Origin: Firmicutes bacterium UBA5493 | Lineage (GTDB): Bacteria; Bacillota; Limnochordia; Darwinibacteriales; Darwinibacteriaceae | Length of the DNA: 23,006 bases | Assembly: GCA_002424045.1 (NCBI GenBank) | Contig: DIPH01000019.1 | Span: 48,104 to 71,109 of the forward strand | Direction: 5' to 3' | Translations under genes and position numbers: made by a program | The notes under the pieces: generated by a model | The model's database searches: none | Seen by the model: the letters and a program-made list of their open reading frames with translations, nothing else | What the model was told of the DNA's origin: nothing | Shown: piece by piece, positions 7,150-15,773 of the stretch | Position numbering within the stretch: position 1 is the first letter of the stretch | Layout of the letters: every line of letters starts with the position of its first letter

Positions 7150-8046
7150 TTATGGTGGAGAGCTGGCAGATTCTTGGTTCTGGCCAACTCCCCAGACACT
7201 TAGGAGGACAACCACGGCGCCAAGAAGCTGAATAGGGGCGAAACTCTCACCCCTAAAGAGAACTCCAGCCAGGACTGAAACCACCGGGGTCAAATTGATG
7301 AACACTGCTGATTTCGAAGGCGTAAGGCGCGAAAGGGCATAGTTCATGCAGAAGAAGGCGACCACTGACGAAAGGATCCCGAGATACAGTATGGCCAACA
7401 GAGTGTCTGGGCTGATAAAAGCCGAAAAATAGCTTGGAAGACCCGAAGTTCGGACAGATTTCCAGATACCCAGGCCGCTAAAGAAGAGGGCCCCTACCCA
7501 CATCATCATGTACGTTACTTCCACAGGAGAAGAAGTGCCAGAAGCCTTCTTGGAAAAGATCTGGTACAAAGCTCCCGCCAGGACAGCTCCCAATAAGGCA
7601 AGAATACCCGTGAGTTGCCCGGAACCTCCTTGAAATCTGGGAAGAGTAATCAAGACTACCCCACCCACGGAAGCTAAGATCGATAGCCACTGCCAGAGAG
7701 TCAGTCGCTCTTTTAGAATCCAGGCTGCAAAAACGGCCACCGCAACGGGTATGAGGGCAATCAAGATACCCGACTCCGAAGCAGAGGTGAGATCAACACC
7801 AATTGTCTCGAAAATGAAGTAAAGGATGGGCTGGAGTATGGCCACGAGCAAAAGGTCCTTAACCTTTCCAGAGGTGATCTCCACGTTGATGCGTTTCGAA
7901 ACCCTCAGAGCACTCATAAAGATGGCGGCCACTAGGAATCTTGAGCCAAGAAGTTGGAACATATCCAGACTGTCTAAGGCTGCTTTCGTGAACAAAAAAG
8001 AAAAACCGAAAATCACTGCAGACGTGGCGGAAGCCACATACGGCAA
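7150..8046 (-). CDS. DMT-superfamily (EamA) permease
   Basis: This integral membrane protein of about 298 residues has roughly ten hydrophobic helices arranged as two EamA repeats. The first repeat spans about residues 5-130 (SAVIFGFSFLFTKAAL to GGVVLITL) and the second about 145-290 (GILALLGAVLAGALYQIFSK to VLLSVWGVG). Such proteins export or exchange small metabolites; the substrate is unknown. The start is uncertain. TTG at 8046 has AGGGAG 4 nt upstream, but homologues often have a few charged residues before the 'LPYVA' segment. The upstream in-frame codons (EKQIGSR) would supply these if a rarer start is used. It is followed by a strong terminator. Confidence 0.85.
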   Translation of the reverse strand: MPYVASATSAVIFGFSFLFTKAALDSLDMFQLLGSRFLVAAIFMSALRVSKRINVEITSGKVKDLLLVAILQPILYFIFETIGVDLTSASESGILIALIPVAVAVFAAWILKERLTLWQWLSILASVGGVVLITLPRFQGGSGQLTGILALLGAVLAGALYQIFSKKASGTSSPVEVTYMMMWVGALFFSGLGIWKSVRTSGLPSYFSAFISPDTLLAILYLGILSSVVAFFCMNYALSRLTPSKSAVFINLTPVVSVLAGVLFRGESFAPIQLLGAVVVLLSVWGVGQNQESASSPP

Positions 8047-8131
8047 TCTACTCCCTATTTGCTTCTCCAGAACGACCCCAACCCTTCTTCAACCATGAAT
8101 CACGATCCTGCCTTGCGTACCCAGAAGTTGA

Positions 8132-8157
8132 AGACCCCCACCCTAAGGCGAGGGTCT
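8132..8157 (-). terminator. Possible weak terminator between hydrolase and DMT permease genes
   Basis: AGACCC (8132-8137) and GGGTCT (8152-8157) can pair with a small inner CCT/AGG stem. On the minus strand the tail is only moderately T-rich (CTTCAACTTCTGG). It lies 40 nt past the stop of the exported hydrolase gene. Confidence 0.35.
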
Positions 8158-8197
8158 GAACTTTAGGACCAGCTAAATAGTCTAGTCGTGAGCTTGG

Positions 8198-9634
8198 TCA
8201 CTTGACACCAGCCACCTTAACCAGCCAGTCTCCCATGGCTTCTAGAGCAGCAGGGGCTATGGTCTCTTCAATGAGATAGTACTCATCAGGCAAACCGATT
8301 GCGGCTGTCTGGAAGAGATGGTTGAGATCTTGAAGTTCGAGGATTGTATAATTTTCATTTCCACCCTTTGCGAGGGCTTCTTCAATAAGCCTAAGGTTGG
8401 GATCTGCAGGAACCTGTAGGTCTTTACTTCCGTTTATGGCCAGCACTGGACAATCTACTTCGGTCAGGGCGGGCAAAGGATCGTAGGTCATGAAAAACTG
8501 ATACCAAGGCGATAGAAGTTGATCAATCTGCATCATGATGGCGGTCTCCAGATCGCCTAAGGCTGCAACTTCTTCTTCAGATAGCTCCGCGAAAGGTGCC
8601 AGCATCACATTTCTCATCTCTTCTACTGCTTGATCCACATCATCAACATTTTTGGCTATTACCAAGAGTGCTTCCTGCATGGCCTTCTGCTCAGCTATTA
8701 CTTCTTCTGGAGCTCCACTGGCCCGCAGGAGTAAGTCTATCTGCAGGTAAGCGATCTCTTCACCATTAACAGCAGGACCTGCCATGAGCACGATAAATGC
8801 CACGTCCGAACTGGCATTAGCGGCCATAGGAGCAACCAGACCGCCCTCGCTATGTCCGATGAGGCCAATTCGGGCAGGATCAATTTCGGGCCTTGTTTTT
8901 AAGAAGTCCACACCGGATAGGGCATCACCGGTAAAATCTAGCGTGGTGGCAGAGGCGAAGTCACCAGTGGATTCACCAACGCCCCTTTCATCATAGCGTA
9001 GTACAGCGATTCCCCGTCTTGTGAGATAGTCTGCGAGAACAAGAAATGGCTTGTGACCCATTAACTCTTCATTGCGATCTTGAGGCCCTGAGCCACTAAT
9101 CAAAATCACTACAGGAAATGGACCATCACCTTCAGGTAACGTGAGAGTTCCGGCCAGTTCTATACCTGCTTCTCGGTTAGGATACCTCACTTCAACTTCA
9201 CGGTATGGATAAGGAGGTTGCGGCTCCTGGGGACGATTGGGTCCAGTAAACTCTGCTAGAGTTCTTTTTAGAGTCATGGGTATTTGCATACCGCTCTGCT
9301 CCCAGACACCTTCTAAGGCTGTACCATCGGGATTGAATTCACCAGAATAGATACCTGAAATAAGTGACACATCAAAGGCTACTACCCCATCTTGGTTGCT
9401 TACCTGACTGATGGGAATCCCCACAGCGCCTTGTGCAGGAACGTCAACGGTTCCTGACCACAAGTCATCTCCCTCGGAGGCGATGTGAAAAATCATCTCA
9501 AGTTCACTACCGGGAAGCTCTAGAGCACCTGCCCAGGTACCAACAAGGTCAACCCCTCCCTCAGCGGCTGCGGCCGACAGGGGAATAGCCATTGTGGCCA
9601 GTACCAGTACTGCGAAAAACAACATTTTTTTCAT
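8198..9634 (-). CDS. Exported alpha/beta hydrolase (S33/prolyl-oligopeptidase-like esterase)
   Basis: This 478-residue precursor has a signal peptide (MKKMLFFAVLVLATMAIPLS, cleavage near AAAA|EG). Residues 28-125 form a beta-rich domain (LVGTWAGALELPG to GMQIPMTLKRT) resembling the lipocalin-like/'DUF' domain often placed before such hydrolases. The catalytic domain starts at about 145. It has the oxyanion-type segment ILISGSGPQDRNEE, RYDERGVGESTG, the nucleophile Ser262 in GHSEGG, Asp406 in NGSKD and His440 in LNHLFQ, so the triad is complete. It probably cleaves esters or small peptides outside the cytoplasmic membrane; the substrate is unknown. Start: ATG at 9634, 7 nt after AGAGGAG. It follows sbcC by 41 bp. 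Confidence 0.9.
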   Translation of the reverse strand: MKKMLFFAVLVLATMAIPLSAAAAEGGVDLVGTWAGALELPGSELEMIFHIASEGDDLWSGTVDVPAQGAVGIPISQVSNQDGVVAFDVSLISGIYSGEFNPDGTALEGVWEQSGMQIPMTLKRTLAEFTGPNRPQEPQPPYPYREVEVRYPNREAGIELAGTLTLPEGDGPFPVVILISGSGPQDRNEELMGHKPFLVLADYLTRRGIAVLRYDERGVGESTGDFASATTLDFTGDALSGVDFLKTRPEIDPARIGLIGHSEGGLVAPMAANASSDVAFIVLMAGPAVNGEEIAYLQIDLLLRASGAPEEVIAEQKAMQEALLVIAKNVDDVDQAVEEMRNVMLAPFAELSEEEVAALGDLETAIMMQIDQLLSPWYQFFMTYDPLPALTEVDCPVLAINGSKDLQVPADPNLRLIEEALAKGGNENYTILELQDLNHLFQTAAIGLPDEYYLIEETIAPAALEAMGDWLVKVAGVK

Positions 9635-9675
9635 GTGTTTACTCCTCTCTTGGGGAAATCCCCTCCATTACTCCG

Positions 9676-12600
9676 TCAACACACCTTTAGGGTACTACCT
9701 GCCGTGGTTTTTTCGATGACAATCTGCCGATCAATCCTCTCCTTAAGCTCTTCTACATGGGAAATTATGCCAATCAGGCGGTTGCCTTCAGCCAGTCCCA
9801 CCAGAGTTTGAATGGCCTGTTCTAGAGATTCTGCATCTAAGGATCCAAAACCTTCATCTACGAATAAGGTGTTAATTTCCACTCCCCCTGACGAGCTTTG
9901 GATCACATCAGAAAGTCCCAGGGCCAGTGAAAGGGAGGCCTTAAAGGATTCTCCTCCTGAGAGAGACTTCACCGAACGAACCCTCCCCGTATAATGATCA
10001 AGAACATCGATTTCAAGTCCCGTTTGGGAACGCAGATCAGCGGCTTCTTCTCTACGAAGGAGTTCAAAACGGCTATTGGTCATTGTCTTCAATCTCTTGT
10101 TCGCCTCAAGGAGAATTTGGGTGAAGTAAAAGGCCTGGACATATTGTTCGAAGGCCAGTTTCTGCTTACCTGCCAGCTCACCGCTTGCCGTCTTGGCCAG
10201 GTTACTAAGGAGGAGGTACTCCCTTTGGAGATCGGAGAGCTTTTTCAACCCTTCCTGGACGGTTCTTTCAATGGGCTCATTGACACCAAGGCGGGTGTGC
10301 ACCCTCTGGAGAGCCTGGTCCACCCGGTTCTTCTCCTCTTCGAGTTTTTCTTTCAAATCCTCTAAAACCTTCAAATCAGGTTTAGTCTTGTCCTTCGTTT
10401 CTTGGATCAGCCTCCCATACTCTTGTTCCACCCTTTGCACTTCTTGTTCGTAGTCCCTTGCGGCTTCCCTAAGATCCTTAAGCTCTAGTTCTGTCTTTAA
10501 GGCATTTTGGTAAGCCTCTTCATCTGGAAAACCGCAAGCAATCCGCTTCTCGGTAAATTTCACTTCCGCCGCTTCCCTTAACTCCATGGCCTTTAGGAGG
10601 CGTTCTTTGTGATCTTGAAGGAGGGTTTGATTGTTTCCAAGCTTTGTCGTCAGATCCTGATAGGCCTTCTCCGCTTCTTGAAAGGCTTTTCTTAGGGCGG
10701 TCAGTTCATCTTGCCAGATCTTTAGAGCCCTTTCTGCTTCCCCTTGATCTTTGTAGTCCAAAGAAGCCTGGAGGGCTTCTAGTTGACCAGATTTTCCAGA
10801 AATCTCTGCGACCAAAGTGCCATGGGCGGCATCCTTTTCGTCCCGTTCCCCTTCGTTTGCTTTGAGGTCTTCCTCCAACTTTTGCAATGCCCCTTGCATA
10901 TGTTTTTTGCGATCTAAGTCCTCGTGGAGCTCCTTAAATAGGACCCCGTTTTCTTCAGATCGCTCCGCGTTTTCACTCTGGGCCGCGGCAAGTTGACCGG
11001 AGAGTTCCTCAAGGGTGATCTCTGCGGATAGATGGAGAAAGAGGTTTTGGGCACTAGATCTCAGCTGTTTTTCCGCCTCTTTGTGTTCTGTTTGTTTGGT
11101 GTTCAAGGACTTGCTCGCTTGATCTAAGGTGTGCCGGGCGGCCTCCACCTTTCCTTTGAGTTTCTTCAGCTCCGCCTCACTTGGGGCCTGAGGGTCGGGG
11201 GTGGCCTTCTTCGGATGGGTTCGCGAACCGCACACAGGACAGGGTTCATCGTCCCTTAGGGCTGCAGCCAAGACACCAGCCTGTTCCCTAAAAAAGGCCT
11301 TTTCCTTTTCTAGATAGTCCCCCTGGAGCTCCTGATAGGAAGCTTCAGCCCCTTGAAAACGCTCCTTGGCCCCTGAAGACTCCAAAACCAGTTTCTGTAG
11401 TCTTTCGAGATTGCTTTCTAGGGCAAGGAGTTGGGTGCGTCTTGCCTCAAGGCCCTTTGTTTCCTGCTCGCATTTGACTATCTGTACCTCTACATCACCT
11501 AAGGTCTCCAGTTCCTTCGTGAGCTTCGCTTTCTGGTCCAGAAGACTCGATTTTTGCTCCTGGAGCTCATGTAAGCTTGCAGCGAGCTTCTCTTGGATTT
11601 CCTGGAGCTTGGACAGTTCTTCACCTAGACTGTCCGCTTCAACGTACTTGGGCAAGAGCTTCGCTAGACTGGCTACACTGGCGCTGAGCTTCTCTCGCTC
11701 TGGCTCTGTGGCCTTTTCTGTTTCATAAACCGTCTTCGCCTCTTCCAGATCCTCCATCTGTTGTTCGATTGCAAGAGACAAGGTCTGGATACTGGTTTTA
11801 AGTCCTTCCTCTTCATCCCTTCTTGCCAGGAAGGCCTCGTCTAAGGGACTGACCTGGTAGAGAGCCTTTTCTCCTCTTTCTAAACTCTCTTGGCGCCCTT
11901 TATGCTCCTGGGACTTCCCTTGAAGCTCCTCCTGTCTCTGCTTGACAGACTCGAGATCTAAAAAGGCCTGGTGCACGTGGCGGCTATTTGTGATCAGCTC
12001 AATCTGCTTGGCAATAGCGTTGTCCTTGGATTTGACCTGCTCCTTAAGGGTACTTTGCCGTTCTTTATCCCTTGTGATGAGCTCTTGGAGGGCCTCCAAA
12101 ATCTCTGGGCCCTGATGAATAGTGGCATCCTCCATTCGTGTTTTTAGAACCTGACCCCATTCGTCCCCTAGGACATTGTCTTCCTCGGGAAGACGAATTG
12201 TCTGCAGGGATTGGAGGATGCTGCTTTCCTTAGCCTCCAGGGCGTTTTTAGCCGCCCGTTCTCGATCTTTGAGGAGGCGCTGGGTTATTTGATAGAGATT
12301 GGTGGAAAACACCCGGCGGAAGATCTCTCCCCGACCCTTGCTATCGGCCAAAAGTAGCTTGAGAAATTCCCCCTGGGCGATCATGGCAATTTGCTTGAAC
12401 TGATCGCATTTTATACCGAGGATATCTTCGAGTTTAAGTGTTACATCTCTGTACCCTGTAATAACTTGTCCACCGGGCATGTGCAAGGTGGCCTGGGCTG
12501 TCTCTGTGGTCATTCCCTGGCCGCTTTTCTTGGGACGCTCGTAGCGGGGGGTTCGCTCCACCTTATAGGTTCGACTTTTATGGGAAAAGGTGAGCTCCAC

Positions 12601-12834
12601 GTAGGTCTTGGTCTGGGCATCCGCAAAGTCACTGCGCAAACTATCCACCGTTCTGACAGAGCCACTACTCTCTCCAAAGAGGGCGAAGGTGAGGGCGTCA
12701 AAGATGGTAGTCTTTCCTGCCCCTGTAGGGCCGGTGATTAAGAATAAGCCTTGGGAACCAAGGAGGGCAAAATCCAGGGTAACCTCCTGGGCATAGGGTC
12801 CAAAGGCTGACATAACGATCTGCAAAGGCTTCAT
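9676..12834 (-). CDS. sbcC: SbcC, ATPase subunit of the SbcCD (Rad50/Mre11-type) nuclease
   Basis: This SMC-like ATPase has 1052 residues. The N-terminal half-domain carries Walker A GPTGAGKT (35-42). Long heptad-rich coiled coils flank a zinc hook CPVCGSRTHP at about residue 530, the middle of the chain. The C-terminal half-domain has the ABC signature LSGGES (about 955) and Walker B NTLFVDEGFGSLD (about 985). It partners with SbcD to open hairpins and process DNA double-strand ends, using ATP to control the nuclease. Its ATG overlaps the sbcD stop as ATGA, so the two are translationally coupled. All key motifs are intact and the length is normal. Confidence 0.97.
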   Translation of the reverse strand: MKPLQIVMSAFGPYAQEVTLDFALLGSQGLFLITGPTGAGKTTIFDALTFALFGESSGSVRTVDSLRSDFADAQTKTYVELTFSHKSRTYKVERTPRYERPKKSGQGMTTETAQATLHMPGGQVITGYRDVTLKLEDILGIKCDQFKQIAMIAQGEFLKLLLADSKGRGEIFRRVFSTNLYQITQRLLKDRERAAKNALEAKESSILQSLQTIRLPEEDNVLGDEWGQVLKTRMEDATIHQGPEILEALQELITRDKERQSTLKEQVKSKDNAIAKQIELITNSRHVHQAFLDLESVKQRQEELQGKSQEHKGRQESLERGEKALYQVSPLDEAFLARRDEEEGLKTSIQTLSLAIEQQMEDLEEAKTVYETEKATEPEREKLSASVASLAKLLPKYVEADSLGEELSKLQEIQEKLAASLHELQEQKSSLLDQKAKLTKELETLGDVEVQIVKCEQETKGLEARRTQLLALESNLERLQKLVLESSGAKERFQGAEASYQELQGDYLEKEKAFFREQAGVLAAALRDDEPCPVCGSRTHPKKATPDPQAPSEAELKKLKGKVEAARHTLDQASKSLNTKQTEHKEAEKQLRSSAQNLFLHLSAEITLEELSGQLAAAQSENAERSEENGVLFKELHEDLDRKKHMQGALQKLEEDLKANEGERDEKDAAHGTLVAEISGKSGQLEALQASLDYKDQGEAERALKIWQDELTALRKAFQEAEKAYQDLTTKLGNNQTLLQDHKERLLKAMELREAAEVKFTEKRIACGFPDEEAYQNALKTELELKDLREAARDYEQEVQRVEQEYGRLIQETKDKTKPDLKVLEDLKEKLEEEKNRVDQALQRVHTRLGVNEPIERTVQEGLKKLSDLQREYLLLSNLAKTASGELAGKQKLAFEQYVQAFYFTQILLEANKRLKTMTNSRFELLRREEAADLRSQTGLEIDVLDHYTGRVRSVKSLSGGESFKASLSLALGLSDVIQSSSGGVEINTLFVDEGFGSLDAESLEQAIQTLVGLAEGNRLIGIISHVEELKERIDRQIVIEKTTAGSTLKVC

Positions 12835-13982
12835 AGCTCCACACCTCCCGCCTCTTCCATGACCTCTTCCATCACCTTGATCTGCTCTTTGCTCAGTCCA
12901 CTGCCATTTTGAAGCTCATAGAAGCTAGCAAAGAGCTCCAGGGGACTCTTGCTCACTAGATCACCTGCGGCAGCCATTTGGGCCTGGGCACTTGCGGCAG
13001 TTCTGGTATTTTCAAAGTCCAGGGCCATGAGGTTAGGAAAGACAGGACGCAATTGACCTAAGGCGTCGTAGATCTCTTCTTCATCGGTGAGGGTGATGCG
13101 CAGGTAGTCTTGTGACCCTTCTTCATCGTCTTTGCCAAGGCAGAGAAGCTCTTCTAGGGGTCCTTTGATTTCCCGTAAATCCCGTAGTGGTTTTAGGGGA
13201 TGCTGTTCGAGTTTAAGTTCGCCCTTGGGACCAAAATCCAGGAGGGTGACGGATTTATCCTGCCTTGCTTCAGAAAAAGAATACTTAAGTGGCGAGCCGC
13301 CGTAGCGGATGGTGTCAAGTCCGATGCGCTGGGGTCTATGGAGATGACCTAGGGCCACATAATCAAAATCACGAAAGAGCCAGGCATCCACAGAGTCCAG
13401 ACCACCCACCATCATGTTCTCAGAATCAGAGCGCTCGGGCTGGTTATCGCCGCTCACCACAAATTGATGGGCGATGAGGATGTTGCGTTCGTTAGCTTCG
13501 AGCTCTCTGGTACTTAAAACGGCCTCGATGGCCTCACCATAGCTTTCGATCTTATCTTGGAAATAGGGCCTGACCTGGGCCGGTTTTATAAAGGGAAGGA
13601 GGTAAACATGGAGAGGTCCGTGCCCATCTTCCAGCGTTACTTTCTGAAGAAGACCATCAAAGCCCCCTGCCACATGTAGGCCGTTTTTTTGTAGCATGCG
13701 GCTGCCAAAGCTGAGGCGTTCAGGGGAATCATGGTTACCACTAATCACAAAGACGATAAGATTAAGGCTAGTAAGCTTGGTCAAGAAGTCGTCCAAGAGC
13801 TCTACAGCTTCTATACTGGGCTGACTTTTGTCATAAACGTCGCCAGCGATGAAGACGCCATCCACTTCTTGGTCCAGGCAGAGCTGCGTGATCTGTTCGA
13901 GGATGTAGGTCTGATCCTCGATTAGGTTGAATTCGTTGAGGCGTTTACCAATATGTAAGTCGGCCAAATGAAGAAAGCGCAT
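12831..13982 (-). CDS. sbcD: SbcD, nuclease subunit of SbcCD
   Basis: This calcineurin-like metallophosphoesterase has 383 residues. The metal ligands are all visible: D8 and H10 (LADLH), GDVYD (47-51), GNHD (82-85), and later the AHQFV and ALGHLHRP histidines. A C-terminal capping/SbcC-binding region follows. It is the Mre11-type Mn-dependent exo/endonuclease acting on DNA ends and hairpins. The frame is open to 14027, but the ATG at 13982 has GAGGTGA 5 nt upstream and gives the standard MRFLHLADLHIGK start. It is the first gene of the sbcDC pair. The upstream gap (13983-14077) must hold its promoter; no consensus is obvious. Confidence 0.97.
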   Translation of the reverse strand: MRFLHLADLHIGKRLNEFNLIEDQTYILEQITQLCLDQEVDGVFIAGDVYDKSQPSIEAVELLDDFLTKLTSLNLIVFVISGNHDSPERLSFGSRMLQKNGLHVAGGFDGLLQKVTLEDGHGPLHVYLLPFIKPAQVRPYFQDKIESYGEAIEAVLSTRELEANERNILIAHQFVVSGDNQPERSDSENMMVGGLDSVDAWLFRDFDYVALGHLHRPQRIGLDTIRYGGSPLKYSFSEARQDKSVTLLDFGPKGELKLEQHPLKPLRDLREIKGPLEELLCLGKDDEEGSQDYLRITLTDEEEIYDALGQLRPVFPNLMALDFENTRTAASAQAQMAAAGDLVSKSPLELFASFYELQNGSGLSKEQIKVMEEVMEEAGGVEL

Positions 13983-14077
13983 CACTATCACCTCGTTTCC
14001 ATATCTATATGCTTTATTCGCTACCACGAGTCTGTAACCTTTCGCAACGTGTTGCCTAACATTTTAGCGAAGTCGTC

Positions 14078-14500
14078 TTATAGGAAAGGATTCTCGTAGC
14101 GAACACCCTCAATATGTTTCTGCCCTGGGGAATCTTCCGTCAAGATCAGTGGTACTTGATTCAGATGGGCTACAGCCCAAATCTGCGCGTCCCAATAGGA
14201 GAGTTGATAGGTCTGCATTCCTCTCAGGGCTTCTCGAGCAATAAAGGAAGTGAGCGGGAAGACTGTAAACGAACGTGATAATCGATCTACACTGGCCAGA
14301 AGCTGTTCCTGCCCTAAAGGAGGATTCATTTTGTTGGTAGCAACAACAATAAACTCTGACAGGACCTGGACCGAAATGGCCGCCCGCTGCCGACGCACCC
14401 AGTAATCTACTATCTGCAGCGCCTGACGTTGCTTCACCCCGGCATGTGGGTCATAAGCATATACCAAGATATTTGTATCAATCAATACATCACAGGTCAT
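14078..14500 (-). CDS. vapC: PIN-domain toxin of a VapBC-type pair
   Basis: This 140-residue protein is a complete PIN-domain ribonuclease. The four acidic metal ligands are D8 (LIDTN), E49 (VLSEF), D104 (YWDAQI) and D123 (TEDS). PIN toxins cut tRNA or rRNA when released from the antitoxin. The open frame reaches 14548, but the ATG at 14500 gives the standard short N-terminus (MTCDVLIDTN) and has GGGGTGAG 4 nt upstream. It overlaps the antitoxin stop by 11 bp, the usual coupling for such pairs. The RNA target is not predictable. A non-toxin PIN role is less likely given the paired gene. Confidence 0.9.
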   Translation of the reverse strand: MTCDVLIDTNILVYAYDPHAGVKQRQALQIVDYWVRRQRAAISVQVLSEFIVVATNKMNPPLGQEQLLASVDRLSRSFTVFPLTSFIAREALRGMQTYQLSYWDAQIWAVAHLNQVPLILTEDSPGQKHIEGVRYENPFL

Positions 14501-14759
14501 AGAGCTCACCCCTTGTCCACGTTCTCCTAGTCCCACCCTTGGGGTCACCCAGGCGAGATGCTATGAATTGTCTTTCTTCTTCCCAGGCATTTAGATCGAT
14601 CTCCTGAGATTGGGAACCTGTTTTCAGGTAGGCAGTGATTGCTTCACGGACAATTTGCCCCTCACTAACATCATACATCCCTGCCTGTTCACGCAACATT
14701 GTATTCTGTTCGGGCTCGATGTAGAGCTGCTTCCTGACCATAGGTCTTTTCTTGGACAA
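14490..14759 (-). CDS. Ribbon-helix-helix antitoxin of the VapBC-type pair
   Basis: This 89-residue protein has an N-terminal ribbon-helix-helix fold (VRKQLYIEPEQ as the beta-strand, then two helices LREQAGMYDVSEGQIVREAI). Its charged C-terminal tail (WEEERQFIASRLGD) probably wraps the toxin. The likely start is TTG at 14759, 8 nt after a perfect AGGAGG. The GTG at 14768 lies inside that ribosome site and is ruled out on spacing. It neutralises the PIN toxin and represses its own promoter. The direct repeats over the -10 box fit that role. Confidence 0.85.
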   Translation of the reverse strand: MSKKRPMVRKQLYIEPEQNTMLREQAGMYDVSEGQIVREAITAYLKTGSQSQEIDLNAWEEERQFIASRLGDPKGGTRRTWTRGELYDL

Positions 14760-14780
14760 AGATATCACCTCCTACATCTA

Positions 14781-14810
14781 AGTATACATCTAGTTTTTTA
14801 TGAAAGTCAA
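14781..14810 (-). promoter_or_regulatory. Sigma-A promoter of the toxin-antitoxin operon with direct-repeat operator
   Basis: On the minus strand TTGACT (14810-14805), an 18-bp spacer and TATACT (14786-14781) match the housekeeping consensus closely. Two TAGATGTA repeats with a 12-bp period start before and after the -10 box, ending next to the AGGAGG. Twelve-bp periodicity suits tandem binding of ribbon-helix-helix dimers, suggesting autorepression. Confidence 0.8.
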
Positions 14811-14867
14811 GAGCCTCCCTTCGAGTACTAGGCGTCATACTCCACCCGCCTCCAAACTCTTGATTTA

Positions 14868-14907
14868 CAAAAGGTCCTCTCTGCTTTCTCGCAAAGAGGA
14901 CCTTTTG
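14868..14907 (-). terminator. Terminator of the second sugar ABC operon
   Basis: CAAAAGGTCCTCT (14868-14880) pairs perfectly with AGAGGACCTTTTG (14895-14907), a 13-bp stem with a 14-nt loop. On the minus strand the U-tract (CCUUUUG) forms the 3' arm of the stem. It lies 21 nt past the stop of the MalG-like permease and before the toxin-antitoxin promoter. The symmetry allows action in both directions. Confidence 0.75.
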
Positions 14908-14928
14908 CAGTCTCAATATGACCAGCAC

Positions 14929-15765
14929 CTATCCTTTGGAACCCGATGTCAACATACCGGATACAAAATACTTCTGGAGAGAAATGTAGACAATAATCAA
15001 GGGGATAACTGATACCACAGAAGCGGCCAAAAGGAGGTGCCACTGGGCGCCATAAGCACCCTTGAATTGCATAAGCCCCATGGTGGCTGTATAAAGTCGG
15101 TTGCTTTCTAGGTAAATCACCGGGCGCAGAAGGTCGTTCCAGTTATTCATGAAGGCAATAATGATCAGAGAAGCACTCACCGGCTTGGCATTGGGGAAAA
15201 AGACTTTGTAAAACATCTGCCAGGGATTGGCCCCATCAATAAAAGCCGCCTCTTCAATGGAAGAGGGGATGTTCTCGAAGAACCCTCGAAAGAGGAAGGT
15301 CCCAAAGGAACCCACCAACATGGATGGGACAATCAGTGGAAAGTAGGTATTATACCAACCCAAGTTCAGCATCATCAAATACTCCGGAATGATGGTGACT
15401 TCCACAGGAATCATCATGGTGGCCAAAAGGGTTCCGAAGACAATATTCTTACCCCTAAACTTCATGCGGGCAAAGGCAAACCCGCCGAGGCTGCAGGTAA
15501 AAAGCTGACCTAATGCAGCGGATCCAGCCACAATAACGGAGTTTAGAACATAGCGAAGGAAGCTATGTTCATAGAGAACAACCCGGTAGTTGTCCCACAT
15601 GCGTTCTGTAAAGAGAGTGCTGGAGGTGAAGCTTGGAGGTATACGAAACACTTCTCCCATGGTCTTAAAGGACGTGGCTACCATCCACAGAAATGGGAAA
15701 ACGGTTAGTGAGCCCACAAAAATCAAGAGTATATACAACGCGATCTTGCCATATGTCTTCACCAT
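14929..15765 (-). CDS. Carbohydrate ABC transporter permease, MalG type (second sugar locus)
   Basis: This is a CUT1 inner-membrane permease of 278 residues and about six helices, starting with IALYILLIFVGSLTVFPFLW. Its EAA loop reads EEAAFIDGANPWQMFYKVFF, and the C-terminus is SLQKYFVSGMLTSGSKG, typical of MalG/LacG-type proteins. ATG at 15765 is chosen over GTG at 15771 because the AGGGG ribosome site overlaps the GTG. It follows the partner permease by 8 bp and ends the operon before a perfect 13-bp stem terminator. It forms the channel with the permease at 15774-16646; no ATPase gene is adjacent. Confidence 0.93.
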   Translation of the reverse strand: MVKTYGKIALYILLIFVGSLTVFPFLWMVATSFKTMGEVFRIPPSFTSSTLFTERMWDNYRVVLYEHSFLRYVLNSVIVAGSAALGQLFTCSLGGFAFARMKFRGKNIVFGTLLATMMIPVEVTIIPEYLMMLNLGWYNTYFPLIVPSMLVGSFGTFLFRGFFENIPSSIEEAAFIDGANPWQMFYKVFFPNAKPVSASLIIIAFMNNWNDLLRPVIYLESNRLYTATMGLMQFKGAYGAQWHLLLAASVVSVIPLIIVYISLQKYFVSGMLTSGSKG

Positions 15766-15773
15766 TCCCACCC

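Noticed and set aside
14044..14055. GCAACGTGTTGC near-palindrome upstream of sbcD as a LexA (SOS) box
   Set aside because: It does not match the Bacillota LexA consensus CGAAC-N4-GTTCG; too short to call anything else.
14501..14548. Longer start for the PIN toxin
   Set aside because: PIN domains begin right at the LIDTN strand, and GGGGTGAG precedes the ATG at 14500.
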